DNA of 64,000 nt from Mycobacterium kansasii ATCC 12478 (lineage in GTDB: Bacteria > Actinomycetota > Actinomycetes > Mycobacteriales > Mycobacteriaceae): positions 5,394,001-5,458,000 of the forward strand of contig NC_022663.1 in assembly GCF_000157895.3 (NCBI RefSeq), written 5' to 3'. Of the stretch, positions 1-8,906 are shown in pieces. Made by a program: the position numbers and the translations under genes. Under the pieces are notes generated by a model. The model saw only the letters and a program-made list of their open reading frames with translations, was not told the origin of the DNA and made no database searches. The number at the start of each line of letters is the position of its first letter. The stretch's first letter is position 1.

Positions 1-123
1 CTCGAGCAGCGCAAGCCGTTCGGGGGTGGTCAACGCGTCGAAGGAGAGCTCTTGCAGCCGCGACAGGGTCGCCTGCAGCGCGTCAAAGGCCGCGACGACC
101 TCCTCACGACTACTCGAACCCAT
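1..123 (-). CDS. 13E12 repeat family protein, N-terminal fragment (runs off the window)
   Basis: The minus strand reads an uninterrupted frame from an ATG at 123 to the window edge, giving 41 residues. It starts MGSSSREEVVAAFDAL and continues through ELSFDALTTPERLALLE. That start is characteristic of the mycobacterial REP13E12 family (DUF222, usually with a C-terminal HNH nuclease domain), whose members often contain phage attachment sites in mycobacteria. Only the N-terminus is visible, so whether the gene is intact cannot be judged. The identification rests on remembered family N-termini. Confidence 0.7.
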   Translation of the reverse strand, partial: MGSSSREEVVAAFDALQATLSRLQELSFDALTTPERLALLE

Positions 124-237
124 GTTCGAAACACTACGCCGACCCTCCGACAGAAATGACCGTCGAGCAAAGCGACTCCATGTTTCTCTCTCAGCGAACG
201 TCGACGTCGTTCCGTCGCCGGCCACAGCGAGGCGTTA

Positions 238-1797
238 TCAGCTTGCCACCACGCGGAATTCGGCCAGCGACTCGTCCGCGGCGCCCTCGACCATCACTCC
301 CTGGGCGGCCTGGCACTGCAGATAGTCGACGATCGTGTCGGTGAGTAGCTCGCCCGGGGCAACCACCGGGATGCCGGGTGGATAGGGGCAGATCATTTCC
401 GCGGAAACGCGACCGGCCGCCTGCCGCCACGGCAGTATCTCGGTAGCGCCCAGGAAGGCGTCGCGTGGCAACACGACGGTCTCGGTGCGCAGCTGCGACC
501 ACGACGGTACGTCGTCGACGGGACGGGGTTTGGCGCCCGCGTGTTCTTCGGCCAGCGCCGCCATGGCGTCGATGAGCCGTTGCGCGGTGGCGTCGGTGTC
601 GGCGTAGGTGATCAGCGCCATCACCCGGCGGTGGTCGGACAGTTCCACATGGATGCCGCGGTGCTCCCGCAACCAGTCAGCGGCCTGGAAACCGGTCAGG
701 CCAAGCCCCACCACATCGATGGTGACATGGGTCGGGTCGAACGCGAAAGCGCCAGCGCTGCCGAGGATTTCGTCGCCGATCAGGTCCAGTCCGGGCAGCT
801 GTGCGATCGCCGATCTGATGCGCAGCGCCACGTCGATCGCGTCGCCCAGCAGCCGCTCGCCGTTTTCCTGGAACTCACGCCGGGCCGCGTCGATGGAGGA
901 CAACAGCAGCGTCGACGCGCTGGTGGATTGCTCCAGCTCGAACACCAGCGACAACCGCGTCGAGTCAATTCGGTTGCCCTGCTTGCTGAGTACCGAGGTC
1001 TGCTGCAGACCGTTGAGTGACTTGTGGACGCTGCCGATGCACAGATCCGCGCCGCACTCGAGCGCCGAGGGCGGTAGCCGGCTGCAGAAGCTGTAGTCCA
1101 GTCCCCACGCGTCGTCGGTGATCAACGGGATGTCGTGGCCGTGCGCCACCTCGGCGAGCCGGCGAACGTCGGCGCTGATGCCGTAGTAGGTCGGGGTGAA
1201 CACCATCGCGGCTACCGCCTCGGGATGCTCCTGCAACACCCGCTCCAGCCGATCGGGGTCGACGCCATGGGCGATCTGCCACCGCTCGTCGTAGTCGGGC
1301 TCCACGTACACCGGCATGGCACCGGAAAGCACCAGCGCCGAAAACGCCGACTTGTGGCCGTTGCGCGCCATCACCAACGTCTCGCCGGGGCGCACGGCCG
1401 CCATCATCGCGACATGCACATTCTCCGTGCTGCCGTTGGCGGAGAACAATGTTTCGTCGGCGCCGACGGCTTGGGCAAACAGCTGCATGGCGGTCGGTTC
1501 CACCTGCCAGGATTGGTGCCGGTTGTCGACGCCCTTGTTCATCGTGACGTCGGCGCGAAACGCCTCGGAGCCCATCCAGCGGGCCGCGAGCGGTGGCATC
1601 CGGCCGGTGCCCGACCGGTGGGCCGGGATACCGAAGGCGATGTCGCCTCGCCGGTGGAATGCCTGAATCGCGTCGCCGATCGGCGTGGCGTCGGGCTCGG
1701 CGCGGGCCGGCCCGGCCTCGGCCTCTGCTTGCGCTTTCTTGATGTTCTTGCGGCGCTGCTGATCCACGCGTGCGGAGAAGGACTTTGCGGTTGTCAT
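238..1797 (-). CDS. Orn/Lys/Arg decarboxylase-family PLP enzyme
   Basis: This 519-aa fold-type I pyridoxal-phosphate enzyme resembles the major domain of ornithine/lysine/arginine decarboxylases. The PLP lysine is probably K259 in the SVHKSLNGLQQT motif, preceded by the TDDAWG segment (Asp229 binding the pyridine nitrogen). A GSTENVH phosphate-binding region lies near residue 122. The C-terminal stretch with ICPYPPGIPVVAPGE is typical of the family. The N-terminus is short and basic, and the receiver-like wing domain of the large enterobacterial enzymes is missing. The expected reaction is decarboxylation of a basic amino acid to a polyamine or agmatine; the exact substrate cannot be read. 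It is divergent from the decarboxylase-like gene at 2204. Confidence 0.85.
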   Translation of the reverse strand: MTTAKSFSARVDQQRRKNIKKAQAEAEAGPARAEPDATPIGDAIQAFHRRGDIAFGIPAHRSGTGRMPPLAARWMGSEAFRADVTMNKGVDNRHQSWQVEPTAMQLFAQAVGADETLFSANGSTENVHVAMMAAVRPGETLVMARNGHKSAFSALVLSGAMPVYVEPDYDERWQIAHGVDPDRLERVLQEHPEAVAAMVFTPTYYGISADVRRLAEVAHGHDIPLITDDAWGLDYSFCSRLPPSALECGADLCIGSVHKSLNGLQQTSVLSKQGNRIDSTRLSLVFELEQSTSASTLLLSSIDAARREFQENGERLLGDAIDVALRIRSAIAQLPGLDLIGDEILGSAGAFAFDPTHVTIDVVGLGLTGFQAADWLREHRGIHVELSDHRRVMALITYADTDATAQRLIDAMAALAEEHAGAKPRPVDDVPSWSQLRTETVVLPRDAFLGATEILPWRQAAGRVSAEMICPYPPGIPVVAPGELLTDTIVDYLQCQAAQGVMVEGAADESLAEFRVVAS

Positions 1798-2203
1798 GAT
1801 CGGACTTCTCTCATCGCCACTCCGTTTCGTTTCGTGGCCATGAGTACCCGCTGTTCACCACCGGTATGCAACCCGGCCGTCCGTCGCTGCGGTGTTCGTC
1901 AGTCCGATGCGGCCGATTACCGAACCCGACGTGGGTTGAGGCGCGAATCATCTTGGCCGACAACCGTTCACGGAGTCGGTCCAGCGGGCCACCCGGTCCT
2001 CCGATTCGCTTGGGCGACCGGCGAGCGGTCTCGACGACGAAGTATCCATGGGATTACCCCGCCGGCTTCGGGGTACCTCTAGGAGGTCAGTACCCGTGAA
2101 CGACGACCGTTAACCGGCCGCCGCCAGTGACGCTGCGTCGCCAGCCGGTTTTGCCAGCGCCGCCGCGCTGGACTGTGTCGGCCGCCAGATTAAGGAAAGC
2201 CGG
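1798..2203. other. Divergent intergenic region between two decarboxylase-type genes
   Basis: No convincing gene lies here. The region must carry promoters for both flanking genes. At 2081-2086 there is a strong AGGAGG followed at 2096 by GTG and four codons before a stop (2096-2113), a possible leader peptide or chance. Around it lie short inverted repeats: GGGTAC near 2071 with GTACCC near 2090, and ACCTC-TAG-GAGGT inside them, which could form an operator or hairpin. I see no clear -10/-35 boxes. Confidence 0.5.
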
Positions 2204-3382
2204 ATGAGCGAACCCGAACCCATCATCAAGAAACTGCGGGACATCCTCGACACGGAGCGAGACCTTGCCGGCCTGCTCGAGCAATCTTTGGTCAAGGCGC
2301 GGAAATGGGCAGCGGCAGAGCTGAATCCGCAACTGTTCGCGGCGCTGGACTGGCCCACCGATATCGGTGAGTACCAGGACTATCTGAAGCGCTACCTCAG
2401 ATGGGTTCCGCAGCAATCGGATGCCGATGCCTGGAAGAATGGGCAGCGCCAGGCCCAGGAGGTCAGCGACCGGATGGGGCATTTCTACTTCCTGGTCGAC
2501 CAAAAGGCCGACGGCAAGGCGCCACAGGACTCCGAGGCGTTCCGGGACTGGATGACCGAGTTCGCCCGGCAGTGGGGCAATTTCCTTGATACGCCGGAGT
2601 CATTCAGTCGGCAAGTGTTGCAGTCGTTCATCGACAACGCGCCGGAATACCGCATCGAGGAATCTCTGGTGGACGGTGTTCCGAACGCGCCTAGCGGCTG
2701 GCTGACGGCCAACCAGTTCATCGCGCGCGAAATCAACGGCGGGCTACGGCCTATCGCCGAGCCGGCCAGCAATGTGGTCGCCACCTCGCCGGCCGATTGT
2801 CGTTATCAGCACGCCTACGAGATCGACGCCGACTCCAACATGCCGGCCACGACGGTGAAGAACCGCAAGTACGGCAACATCAAGCAACTCTTGGAAGGCA
2901 GCGCCTACAGCGAAAGCTTCGCCCGCGGCACCTTCGTGCATTACATGCTTCCGGCGCACGCCTACCACCGGTACCACCTGCCGGTGGCAGGTGTGGTCAA
3001 GGAATCGTTCCGGATCAACGGCAAAGTGTTCATGCAGGTGGGCATCGAGAATCACGAATTGCAGTCCAGCGACAGTGCCGCCAGCGGATATGAGTTCTCC
3101 CAGACACGCGGAGTAGTCACCGTCGACACCGCCGAATCCGATTGCGGCAACATCGGCATTGTCGCGGTCATCCCGGTGGGAATGGCGCATGTCTCGTCGG
3201 TGGTGCTCACCTCGGTGGCGGGCAAGCATATGGCCAAGGGAGAGGAATTCGGCTACTTCCAGTTCGGCGGCTCCGACATCGTCGTCTTGTTTCAGGAAGG
3301 CGCGGCCCGCGAGATCGACACCAGCACGGAGTTTCGGCTCGTCGGCACACCCGTGGCGCGCTGCCGGCTGCGCTCTGCCTGA
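2204..3382 (+). CDS. Phosphatidylserine decarboxylase-related pyruvoyl enzyme (PsiD-like)
   Basis: This 392-aa protein resembles phosphatidylserine decarboxylases with an extra N-terminal PSDC-type domain, the architecture of PsiD-type amino acid decarboxylases. Residues about 45-150 hold LDWP and WGNFLDTPES motifs of that N-terminal domain. The catalytic part includes HAYHRYHLPV and ends in FGGSDIVVLF. In this family the serine of such a GGS site (S357 here) becomes the pyruvoyl cofactor after self-cleavage. The start is supported by AAGGAAAG ten bases upstream. The protein lacks the membrane helix of classical Psd, so an amino-acid substrate is possible, but that is inference. Confidence 0.75.
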   Translation: MSEPEPIIKKLRDILDTERDLAGLLEQSLVKARKWAAAELNPQLFAALDWPTDIGEYQDYLKRYLRWVPQQSDADAWKNGQRQAQEVSDRMGHFYFLVDQKADGKAPQDSEAFRDWMTEFARQWGNFLDTPESFSRQVLQSFIDNAPEYRIEESLVDGVPNAPSGWLTANQFIAREINGGLRPIAEPASNVVATSPADCRYQHAYEIDADSNMPATTVKNRKYGNIKQLLEGSAYSESFARGTFVHYMLPAHAYHRYHLPVAGVVKESFRINGKVFMQVGIENHELQSSDSAASGYEFSQTRGVVTVDTAESDCGNIGIVAVIPVGMAHVSSVVLTSVAGKHMAKGEEFGYFQFGGSDIVVLFQEGAAREIDTSTEFRLVGTPVARCRLRSA

Positions 3383-4202
3383 CCACTGCCGGAGACCGTC
3401 TAGGTCATGCCGAAAATTGTTGCCGCCCTGCGGATCGCGCAGGTAGCCGGCATGGCGGCCGGTAACACCCAGCCCCGTGGGGTCGTTCGACGCTGCGGAT
3501 ATGCCGGGCTGTTGAGCAGCACCCGCGGTCCTCGCCGCGCTTGCGCGACATATACGTCATATACGTCACGGCCACGCGGCAGAAACCAGGCAACCCGGTT
3601 CCGGCCCCCATCGGACATGCTTGGGCCCACCGGGGAGGAGCTCGACATCCTCCCCGGCAGGAGTCTGGACCGCGTCGATGGCAGGCGCGCTACGCCGTCA
3701 CGCGGTACCGCATCATCGGCGAAATGAGCCGCCGGCCGGTTAGGGTCAGCGCGTCGACCGGCTCGAAGTCGCCGCGCACGCGAGCCTACTGAAGCGACCA
3801 TGGATCGCAGGGACAAATCGCCGCCGAACGTGAAAAGGCGCCCGCATCGGCAGCTTCCGCAGATCGGCCGAATTCGGTCCCGGCAGGGCGAGGCAACGAA
3901 CAGCTCTCGACAGCACCAGTCGGCCCAGCCATAACGGTCACCCCTGCCGGCAGTCTGCAATCAAATGACCAAAGTCCGTTTCATTCGGTCGTCGGTGCGG
4001 TACCCCCTACGCGGTGCACCACACACCGGTTGGCGATTAGCGCGTCCCGTCGTCCGTTGGCTCGCGAAATCATTCGGCTGCCCGGCCATGGTGTCCATCG
4101 ACGACGCGGTGAGACGGATTACCGCGACGGGCGCTCGTGGTGCAGGTGGCAACGGTGGGGAGGGGCCGGCCGGTGGTCCCGACAGAAAGGATGCAGGGGG
4201 AG
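3383..4202. other. 820-bp stretch without a convincing gene
   Basis: Open frames here have low-complexity, arginine/serine-rich translations on both strands and no recognisable domain. Visible structure is limited to a 9-bp direct repeat (CATATACGT twice, 3549-3566) and a strong hairpin at 3630-3657. It may be decayed coding sequence; I could not identify a source gene. Confidence 0.5.
3630..3657. terminator. 10-bp-stem hairpin, possible terminator
   Basis: CCGGGGAGGA at 3630-3639 is exactly complementary to TCCTCCCCGG at 3648-3657, with an 8-base loop. There is no U-run after it, as is common for mycobacterial hairpins. It lies about 250 bp past the decarboxylase-like gene, so its role as that gene's terminator is uncertain. 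Confidence 0.3.
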
Positions 4203-5990
4203 ATGACCGAGCCGCTCGGCTTGTCGGTCGGGGTGGCAAACCTCGTCGCCGCGCGAACGGGCAGCGCCCCGGTGACCCGCAGCTCGGTGCTGACACTGTT
4301 CAACCAGCGCGCACCCGAGGTGGGCACGCCGGAGGAAAACCCTAATGCGGCCGGGCCCGGGCTTGCGCTGAGCGGATTCGTCGAGCGGGTCGCAGACAAC
4401 GAGCCGTTGATAGCGGCCGACGGATCGGCCCACTCCGGCGCGGCTATTGCTGCCGGAGCGCTCGATGCGATAGCAGGCACCGTCGGTTACGGGGCGCCGG
4501 TTGCCATCGCGGTTCCCGCGCATTGGGGCGAGCGTCAGGTCGGCGCGCTGCGCGAGGCGTTGCGGGGCCATCCTGATTTAGCGCCAGGCGCGGTGCAACC
4601 GGCATTGATCGGTGACGCCGCCGCCGCGCTGGCGGCGCTGTACGCCAAACCGGGCTTTCCCACCGACGGCATCGTGGTGCTGTGTGACTTCGGCGCCAGC
4701 GGCAGCAGCGTCACCTTGACCGATGCGGCGTCGAACTTTCGCCAAATCGCCCCGACCCAGCGGTACACCGACTTCACGGGAAACCAGCTTGACCAGATGA
4801 TCTTGCGGCATCTGGCAGTGGCGGCTGGCGACGCCGACGGCACCGCACCGCTGGCGCCGCTGAGCCGACGGCTGGCCCAGTGCCGAAGTGCCAAGGAACA
4901 ACTGTCGGCCGCGACGGTCGCGGTCATCCCGGCTGAGCTTCCCGGTATCGGCGAGGATGTCCGCCTGACCCGCGCCGAGTTCGAGGACCTTATCTCCGGC
5001 CCGCTGCAACTATTCATCTCGTGCGTCGAGGAAGTGTTGCAACGCAACCAGATTCCACAGGGCAGGCTGGCCGCCATCGCGACAGTCGGTGGGGGCGCCA
5101 GCATCCCGTTGATCACCAGTCGGCTCTCGGAGCGGCTGCAGGTGCCGATTGTCACCACGGCGCAACCCAGGTTGAACGCGGCCATCGGGGCCGCCGTCCT
5201 GGCCCAGATGAGGTCTTCAGCCGTTGGGCCGCCTCCTCAGGGCGCGGTTGGCTACGCGGCGGTCGGGACGGCCGCCGCCGAAACGGAAGGCGACGCCGCG
5301 GCGCTCGCGCCTACTGAAGTGGTTCCGTCGGCATGGGCCGTCGGGGCGAGCCGCGCGGCCGCGGGCGAAGCGTCCGTCGACGGGGACCAATCGGCGACGT
5401 ACCGCGCGCTGGCCTGGTCGCAGGAAGCCGCCGCGGGCGACCCTGCAGTACCCGGCGTCGACTACGGCGATGCGGGTGCCGGCGTGACAGCCGACACTGA
5501 ACGGCCCGACGCCCATTCCGACGATGCGTCCCAACGCACGCATTGGTACGGGCGATCGTCGGTGCTCATCAGCGTGACCGGTGCGGCGGCCGTTGCACTG
5601 GTGATAGCCGCTGTCCTGGCCGTGAAGTTCGGTGCCGCAAAGAGCAAACCCGTCAACAACACCCGGGTCATCACGCCGCCCGTCGAGTCGTCCCAGCTGG
5701 TGCCGGCACCTCCACCGGCCTCGAACACGGGCTCGGTCACTCCGTCGACTATCGAATCGACCGAGTCGGTGACGACGCCGCCGGCAACCACCGTGGCGAC
5801 GACACAGCCGCCGGTGCCGACGACCCACCTGGCGACCACATATCCCACCCCCCCGGCCTACCCGACGACCACCAATCCGGCCAACACGTATTCGACGACC
5901 CCATACCCACCCGCGAGCAAGAGCCTGGCACCGGTCCCACCGCCGATGACGACGACACTGGTGCCCGTCAGACCGCCATTGAACCCCTGA
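4203..5990 (+). CDS. Hsp70-like ATPase-fold membrane protein with Pro/Thr-rich tail
   Basis: The protein is 595 aa from the ATG at 4203 (MTEPLGLSVG). Residues 1 to about 340 have an actin/Hsp70-type fold, with CDFGASGSS (phosphate loop) and TVGGGASIPLI (adenosine motif). Residues about 340-450 are a variable, acidic linker. One transmembrane helix follows at about 453-475 (VLISVTGAAAVALVIAAVLA), then a 120-residue Pro/Thr/Ser-rich tail predicted to lie outside the membrane. The layout matches a mycobacterial group of Hsp70-like proteins such as Rv2264c. An in-frame ATG at 4191 is an alternative start. The function is unknown; an ATP-dependent envelope role is only a guess. Confidence 0.75.
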   Translation: MTEPLGLSVGVANLVAARTGSAPVTRSSVLTLFNQRAPEVGTPEENPNAAGPGLALSGFVERVADNEPLIAADGSAHSGAAIAAGALDAIAGTVGYGAPVAIAVPAHWGERQVGALREALRGHPDLAPGAVQPALIGDAAAALAALYAKPGFPTDGIVVLCDFGASGSSVTLTDAASNFRQIAPTQRYTDFTGNQLDQMILRHLAVAAGDADGTAPLAPLSRRLAQCRSAKEQLSAATVAVIPAELPGIGEDVRLTRAEFEDLISGPLQLFISCVEEVLQRNQIPQGRLAAIATVGGGASIPLITSRLSERLQVPIVTTAQPRLNAAIGAAVLAQMRSSAVGPPPQGAVGYAAVGTAAAETEGDAAALAPTEVVPSAWAVGASRAAAGEASVDGDQSATYRALAWSQEAAAGDPAVPGVDYGDAGAGVTADTERPDAHSDDASQRTHWYGRSSVLISVTGAAAVALVIAAVLAVKFGAAKSKPVNNTRVITPPVESSQLVPAPPPASNTGSVTPSTIESTESVTTPPATTVATTQPPVPTTHLATTYPTPPAYPTTTNPANTYSTTPYPPASKSLAPVPPPMTTTLVPVRPPLNP

Positions 5991-6174
5991 CCCCGTGCGC
6001 CAGATGATCGGCGGGTGGTTCGGCTCGAGGTCGATGAACCGAATGGCCCACCAATGGGATTCGGTCCCCGCCTGCGCCCAGCGCATAGGCCGGACCACGG
6101 CGCAGTTGCCGAAGCCTTCGTCTTCAGCCAACGACCGGCGTGGATCCGCTGGGACTCCCGCCCGGTCGGATGCC

Positions 6175-6726
6175 ATGCCGGAAACCACCGGTTTGCGGCC
6201 CGATTCGGCGGGGTACTTAGCAGCGGTGGCTGGTCTGCTCGGGCGACGGTGGCTCAAGGCGTGGCAGCGACTGTGGTCATCGCCGGTGCTGACGCTGAAC
6301 GGCTACGTCGCGTTCGATCTGCCGCGGACGGTGACCGGGTTAGCCGGATCACTGCTGATCGGCCTGGTAGGGGTGCACGTCTACCTGCTGGCCACCCAGC
6401 CGGGCTTGCCGCTGTACTTCGTGATCTACGCCGCGGTGCTGATCGCGGGCTGCCTGATCGCGGCCGCCGCCATGGCGTTGGCGCTCAAACCGATTGTGCC
6501 GCAAGCTGGTTGGTATTTCGGCAGCTTCCTCAGCGGGGTCTTCCTACTTATCTATCTGGGTAGCCGGTTCGCCAGTCTGCCCGGGCTGGTCGCGCTGACC
6601 GGCCGCTGGGACCTGGCGCCCGGAACGCTTGCGGCGGCGTTCGCCGCGGGCTTCGTCGCCGTCCATGCGACGGTCCTGTCGGGCATCAACGTGGCTTATC
6701 CGCGGCGGCAGAACTGGCACGACTGA
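6175..6726 (+). CDS. Small integral membrane protein, partner of the haem b/Moco enzyme
   Basis: This 183-aa protein has a short polar N-terminus and about four hydrophobic helices (near residues 48-70, 78-100, 110-130 and 152-172). No cofactor motif is visible. The gene ends 11 bp before the membrane molybdoenzyme at 6738, on the same strand, so it may be a structural or quinone-side subunit of that complex. The upstream part of the open frame is polar and unlike a membrane protein, which is why the ATG at 6175 was chosen. I do not recognise the family. Confidence 0.6.
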   Translation: MPETTGLRPDSAGYLAAVAGLLGRRWLKAWQRLWSSPVLTLNGYVAFDLPRTVTGLAGSLLIGLVGVHVYLLATQPGLPLYFVIYAAVLIAGCLIAAAAMALALKPIVPQAGWYFGSFLSGVFLLIYLGSRFASLPGLVALTGRWDLAPGTLAAAFAAGFVAVHATVLSGINVAYPRRQNWHD

Positions 6727-6737
6727 ATCGGGCAGGA

Positions 6738-8240
6738 ATGACGCAGACTATGACCGTCCTCGACTTCCCGGCGTGGCTGCGCATCGAGCATTGGCTCAAC
6801 GTGTTGTTCCTGACCTTGGTGATCCGCAGCGGCATCGAGATCCTGTCCACTCACCCCAAGTTGTACTGGCACGACGACAGCAAACCGGGTACCGAGTGGG
6901 CGCGCTTCACCACCAAGGAGATGCCGATCAACAAGCTGTACGACACTCTCGACGAAGAGGAGGACTACAGCTCACTTATCGCGTTGCCCGGCCACAAAAA
7001 GTTGGGCATGGGACGTCATTGGCACTTCTTCTCGGTCATCGGGTGGATTCTCGTCGGACTGTCGTACTACATCCTGCTGTTCACCACCGGCCAGTGGCAC
7101 CGGTACTGGCCCTATTCGTGGTCGATCTTCCACGAGGCCTACAACGACATCGTCACCTACCTGAGCTTCAACCTGCCGCCGCTGCTACCCGGCGGACCCG
7201 ACGACGCCATCCAGAAGCTGACTTACGCCGCCGTCATCTTCTTCTTGGCGCCGTTTCAGATCCTGACCGGTGCCGCGCAGTCGCCGGCCATCGAGGCGGC
7301 ATTTCCGTGGTACGTGCGGATGTGGGGAGGCCGGCAATGGGCGCGCAGCCTGCACTTCCTGGGGCTGGTGGCGTTCCTGGTCTTCATCGTCATCCACCTG
7401 TCGATGGTGTTCTTCTGGGGCTGGGGCGAGTTGACCGCGCTGATGATCTTCGGTTCCATTCGTAACACCAACTGGGCCACCACATGGTCGTTGGTGATTA
7501 TTGCGGCCATCGTCGCGGTCCACGTCGCGGCGACGGTGTGGAGTCTGCGCCGGCCCGTTCAGGTCCGTCGTGTCCTTGGCGCCATCGTCACCGGAGCCCG
7601 TAAGACCTTGCTGCGTCCGTTGAATTCGCGCCAGAACTACCCGCAGCGAATGATCTCCAAGGAACACCGGGTCAACGGCAAACCGCCGGCGAGCACCGAA
7701 TACAAGGTGATGGCGGTGCACAACTTCGTCGACTGGCGATTGCGGGTCGGCGGCTTGGTGGAGCACCCCGTCACCCTGGATCTGGACGGGTTGCGGGCGC
7801 TGGCCGACCGGCATTCGCAGCGGGTTATGCACAACTGTGTCCAGGGTTGGACGAGCATCGGTGAGTGGAGCGGGCTGCCGCTGGCTTCGCTCGCCGAGCA
7901 TGTGCGGCCGCTGCCGCAGGCGAAATACATCTGCTTTCTGACCATGCAGGACAACGGCCGCGACGAGCCCAGTGCAGACGGGGTAGGGCAGTTCTACGAG
8001 GTGCTGGAGCTCGAGCTGGCGTACAAGCCGCAGACGCTGCTGGCCTACGAGATGAACGGCAAGCCGCTGCCCATCAAGCACGGAGCGCCGTTGCGGCTGC
8101 GGGTGGAGACGCAGGTGGGCTTCAAAATGGCGAAGTGGATCAACCAGATCGAGTTCATCGACGACTACTCCGGCATCGGTCACGGCCTGGGCGGCTGGCG
8201 CGAGGACAACGTCCACTACGACAAGGATGTGGAGATCTGA
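6738..8240 (+). CDS. Membrane haem b / sulfite oxidase-type molybdopterin fusion oxidoreductase
   Basis: The first 290 residues of this 500-aa protein form a cytochrome b561-like membrane domain with several helices and paired histidines (for example IEHWLN, GRHWHFF, LHFLGL and VIHLSM). Residues about 320-500 are a sulfite-oxidase-type molybdopterin domain. C367 in MHNCVQGWTSIGEW is the expected molybdenum-ligating cysteine, and GAPLRLRVETQVGFK is typical of the cofactor-binding region. The two parts are usually separate proteins (as in MsrP/MsrQ), so this is a natural fusion. It would pass electrons between the quinone pool and an oxidised or reduced substrate at the membrane. The substrate is not evident. 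No twin-arginine signal is visible. Confidence 0.8.
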   Translation: MTQTMTVLDFPAWLRIEHWLNVLFLTLVIRSGIEILSTHPKLYWHDDSKPGTEWARFTTKEMPINKLYDTLDEEEDYSSLIALPGHKKLGMGRHWHFFSVIGWILVGLSYYILLFTTGQWHRYWPYSWSIFHEAYNDIVTYLSFNLPPLLPGGPDDAIQKLTYAAVIFFLAPFQILTGAAQSPAIEAAFPWYVRMWGGRQWARSLHFLGLVAFLVFIVIHLSMVFFWGWGELTALMIFGSIRNTNWATTWSLVIIAAIVAVHVAATVWSLRRPVQVRRVLGAIVTGARKTLLRPLNSRQNYPQRMISKEHRVNGKPPASTEYKVMAVHNFVDWRLRVGGLVEHPVTLDLDGLRALADRHSQRVMHNCVQGWTSIGEWSGLPLASLAEHVRPLPQAKYICFLTMQDNGRDEPSADGVGQFYEVLELELAYKPQTLLAYEMNGKPLPIKHGAPLRLRVETQVGFKMAKWINQIEFIDDYSGIGHGLGGWREDNVHYDKDVEI

Positions 8241-8241
8241 C

Positions 8242-8595
8242 ATGACCGACATCGCGGTACGGCCGGAGCTGATCAACCTGAAAAGTACCGAGCGACAACA
8301 AGTGTCAGAGCTGGTGGCGGTCAAAGGCGGGCATTGTGCGGCATGCGGCGGCAAGGATTTCGAGGTCGGGCATGCGCTGTATCTGGGCTTCCTGTTCCTC
8401 GATGAAGACGACGACGCCTTCATGGTGGCGTTGACGTGTCGCAACCCTGACTGCCCCAAGCCGCGCACCGGAATTATATTGGCGGCCAAGGAATTCCTGA
8501 CCGACTACCAAGGAGTTTCGGACATCGGCGCCATCGCCGGCCACGCCCGGGCGGCACAGGCTAGCGCCACCTGGGGTGGCTCGGGGTGTCGGTGA
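8242..8595 (+). CDS. Small CxxC protein next to the molybdoenzyme
   Basis: The start codon lies one base after the stop of the molybdoenzyme, so the two are almost certainly co-transcribed. The 117-aa product has a CAACGGKDF motif and a second pair, CRNPDC, suggesting a four-cysteine zinc or iron site. The middle contains a LGFLFLDEDDDAFMVAL stretch. There is no signal peptide. It may be an assembly or electron-transfer partner of the upstream enzyme. I do not recognise a named family. Its last 35 bases overlap the convergent gene that ends at 8561. Confidence 0.65.
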   Translation: MTDIAVRPELINLKSTERQQVSELVAVKGGHCAACGGKDFEVGHALYLGFLFLDEDDDAFMVALTCRNPDCPKPRTGIILAAKEFLTDYQGVSDIGAIAGHARAAQASATWGGSGCR

Positions 8596-8899
8596 ACCGG
8601 GGCCGGGCCAGATCGAACCTCTCGATCAGATCCGACACCGAGCGCAGTTCGTCACACACCGATTGGAAGCGGCGTTCGTCAGCCTCGCCCAACATCCCCA
8701 GGCAGCTGTAATGCACCAGCCGGCGCAGTCGTCCGGCGAGCGCCGCCCCCCACCGGATGCTGAAGTCGTAGGTCTGGCCGTCGTCGACCTCGTCGCAGCG
8801 GCCGAGTTCTTTGAGCGCCTCGATCTGCCCGGTGAGCAGTTCGAGGTCATCGTCGACACCGAGCGGTTGGGGTGTGTCTGCTGCTGTACTCGTTGCCAT
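8561..8899 (-). CDS. Conserved hypothetical protein
   Basis: This frame gives a 112-aa acidic, helical protein starting MATSTAADTPQPLGVDDDLE and ending in a DLIERFDLARPRF segment. Codon use looks coding and no domain is recognised. The gene begins 7 bp after the stop of the lipoprotein gene on the same strand, so they form a two-gene operon. The 3' end overlaps the convergent CxxC gene by 35 bp. Confidence 0.6.
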   Translation of the reverse strand: MATSTAADTPQPLGVDDDLELLTGQIEALKELGRCDEVDDGQTYDFSIRWGAALAGRLRRLVHYSCLGMLGEADERRFQSVCDELRSVSDLIERFDLARPRFTDTPSHPRWR

Positions 8900-8906
8900 G
8901 GCTGTC

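Noticed and set aside
1238..2082. 315-aa plus-strand frame opposite the PLP decarboxylase
   Set aside because: It is a complementary-strand shadow of a well-supported gene and shows no domain.
3400..3960. 186-aa minus-strand frame after the PsiD-like gene
   Set aside because: Composition is Arg/Ser/Pro-rich and low-complexity, no domain is seen, and overlapping frames on the other strand are equally open.
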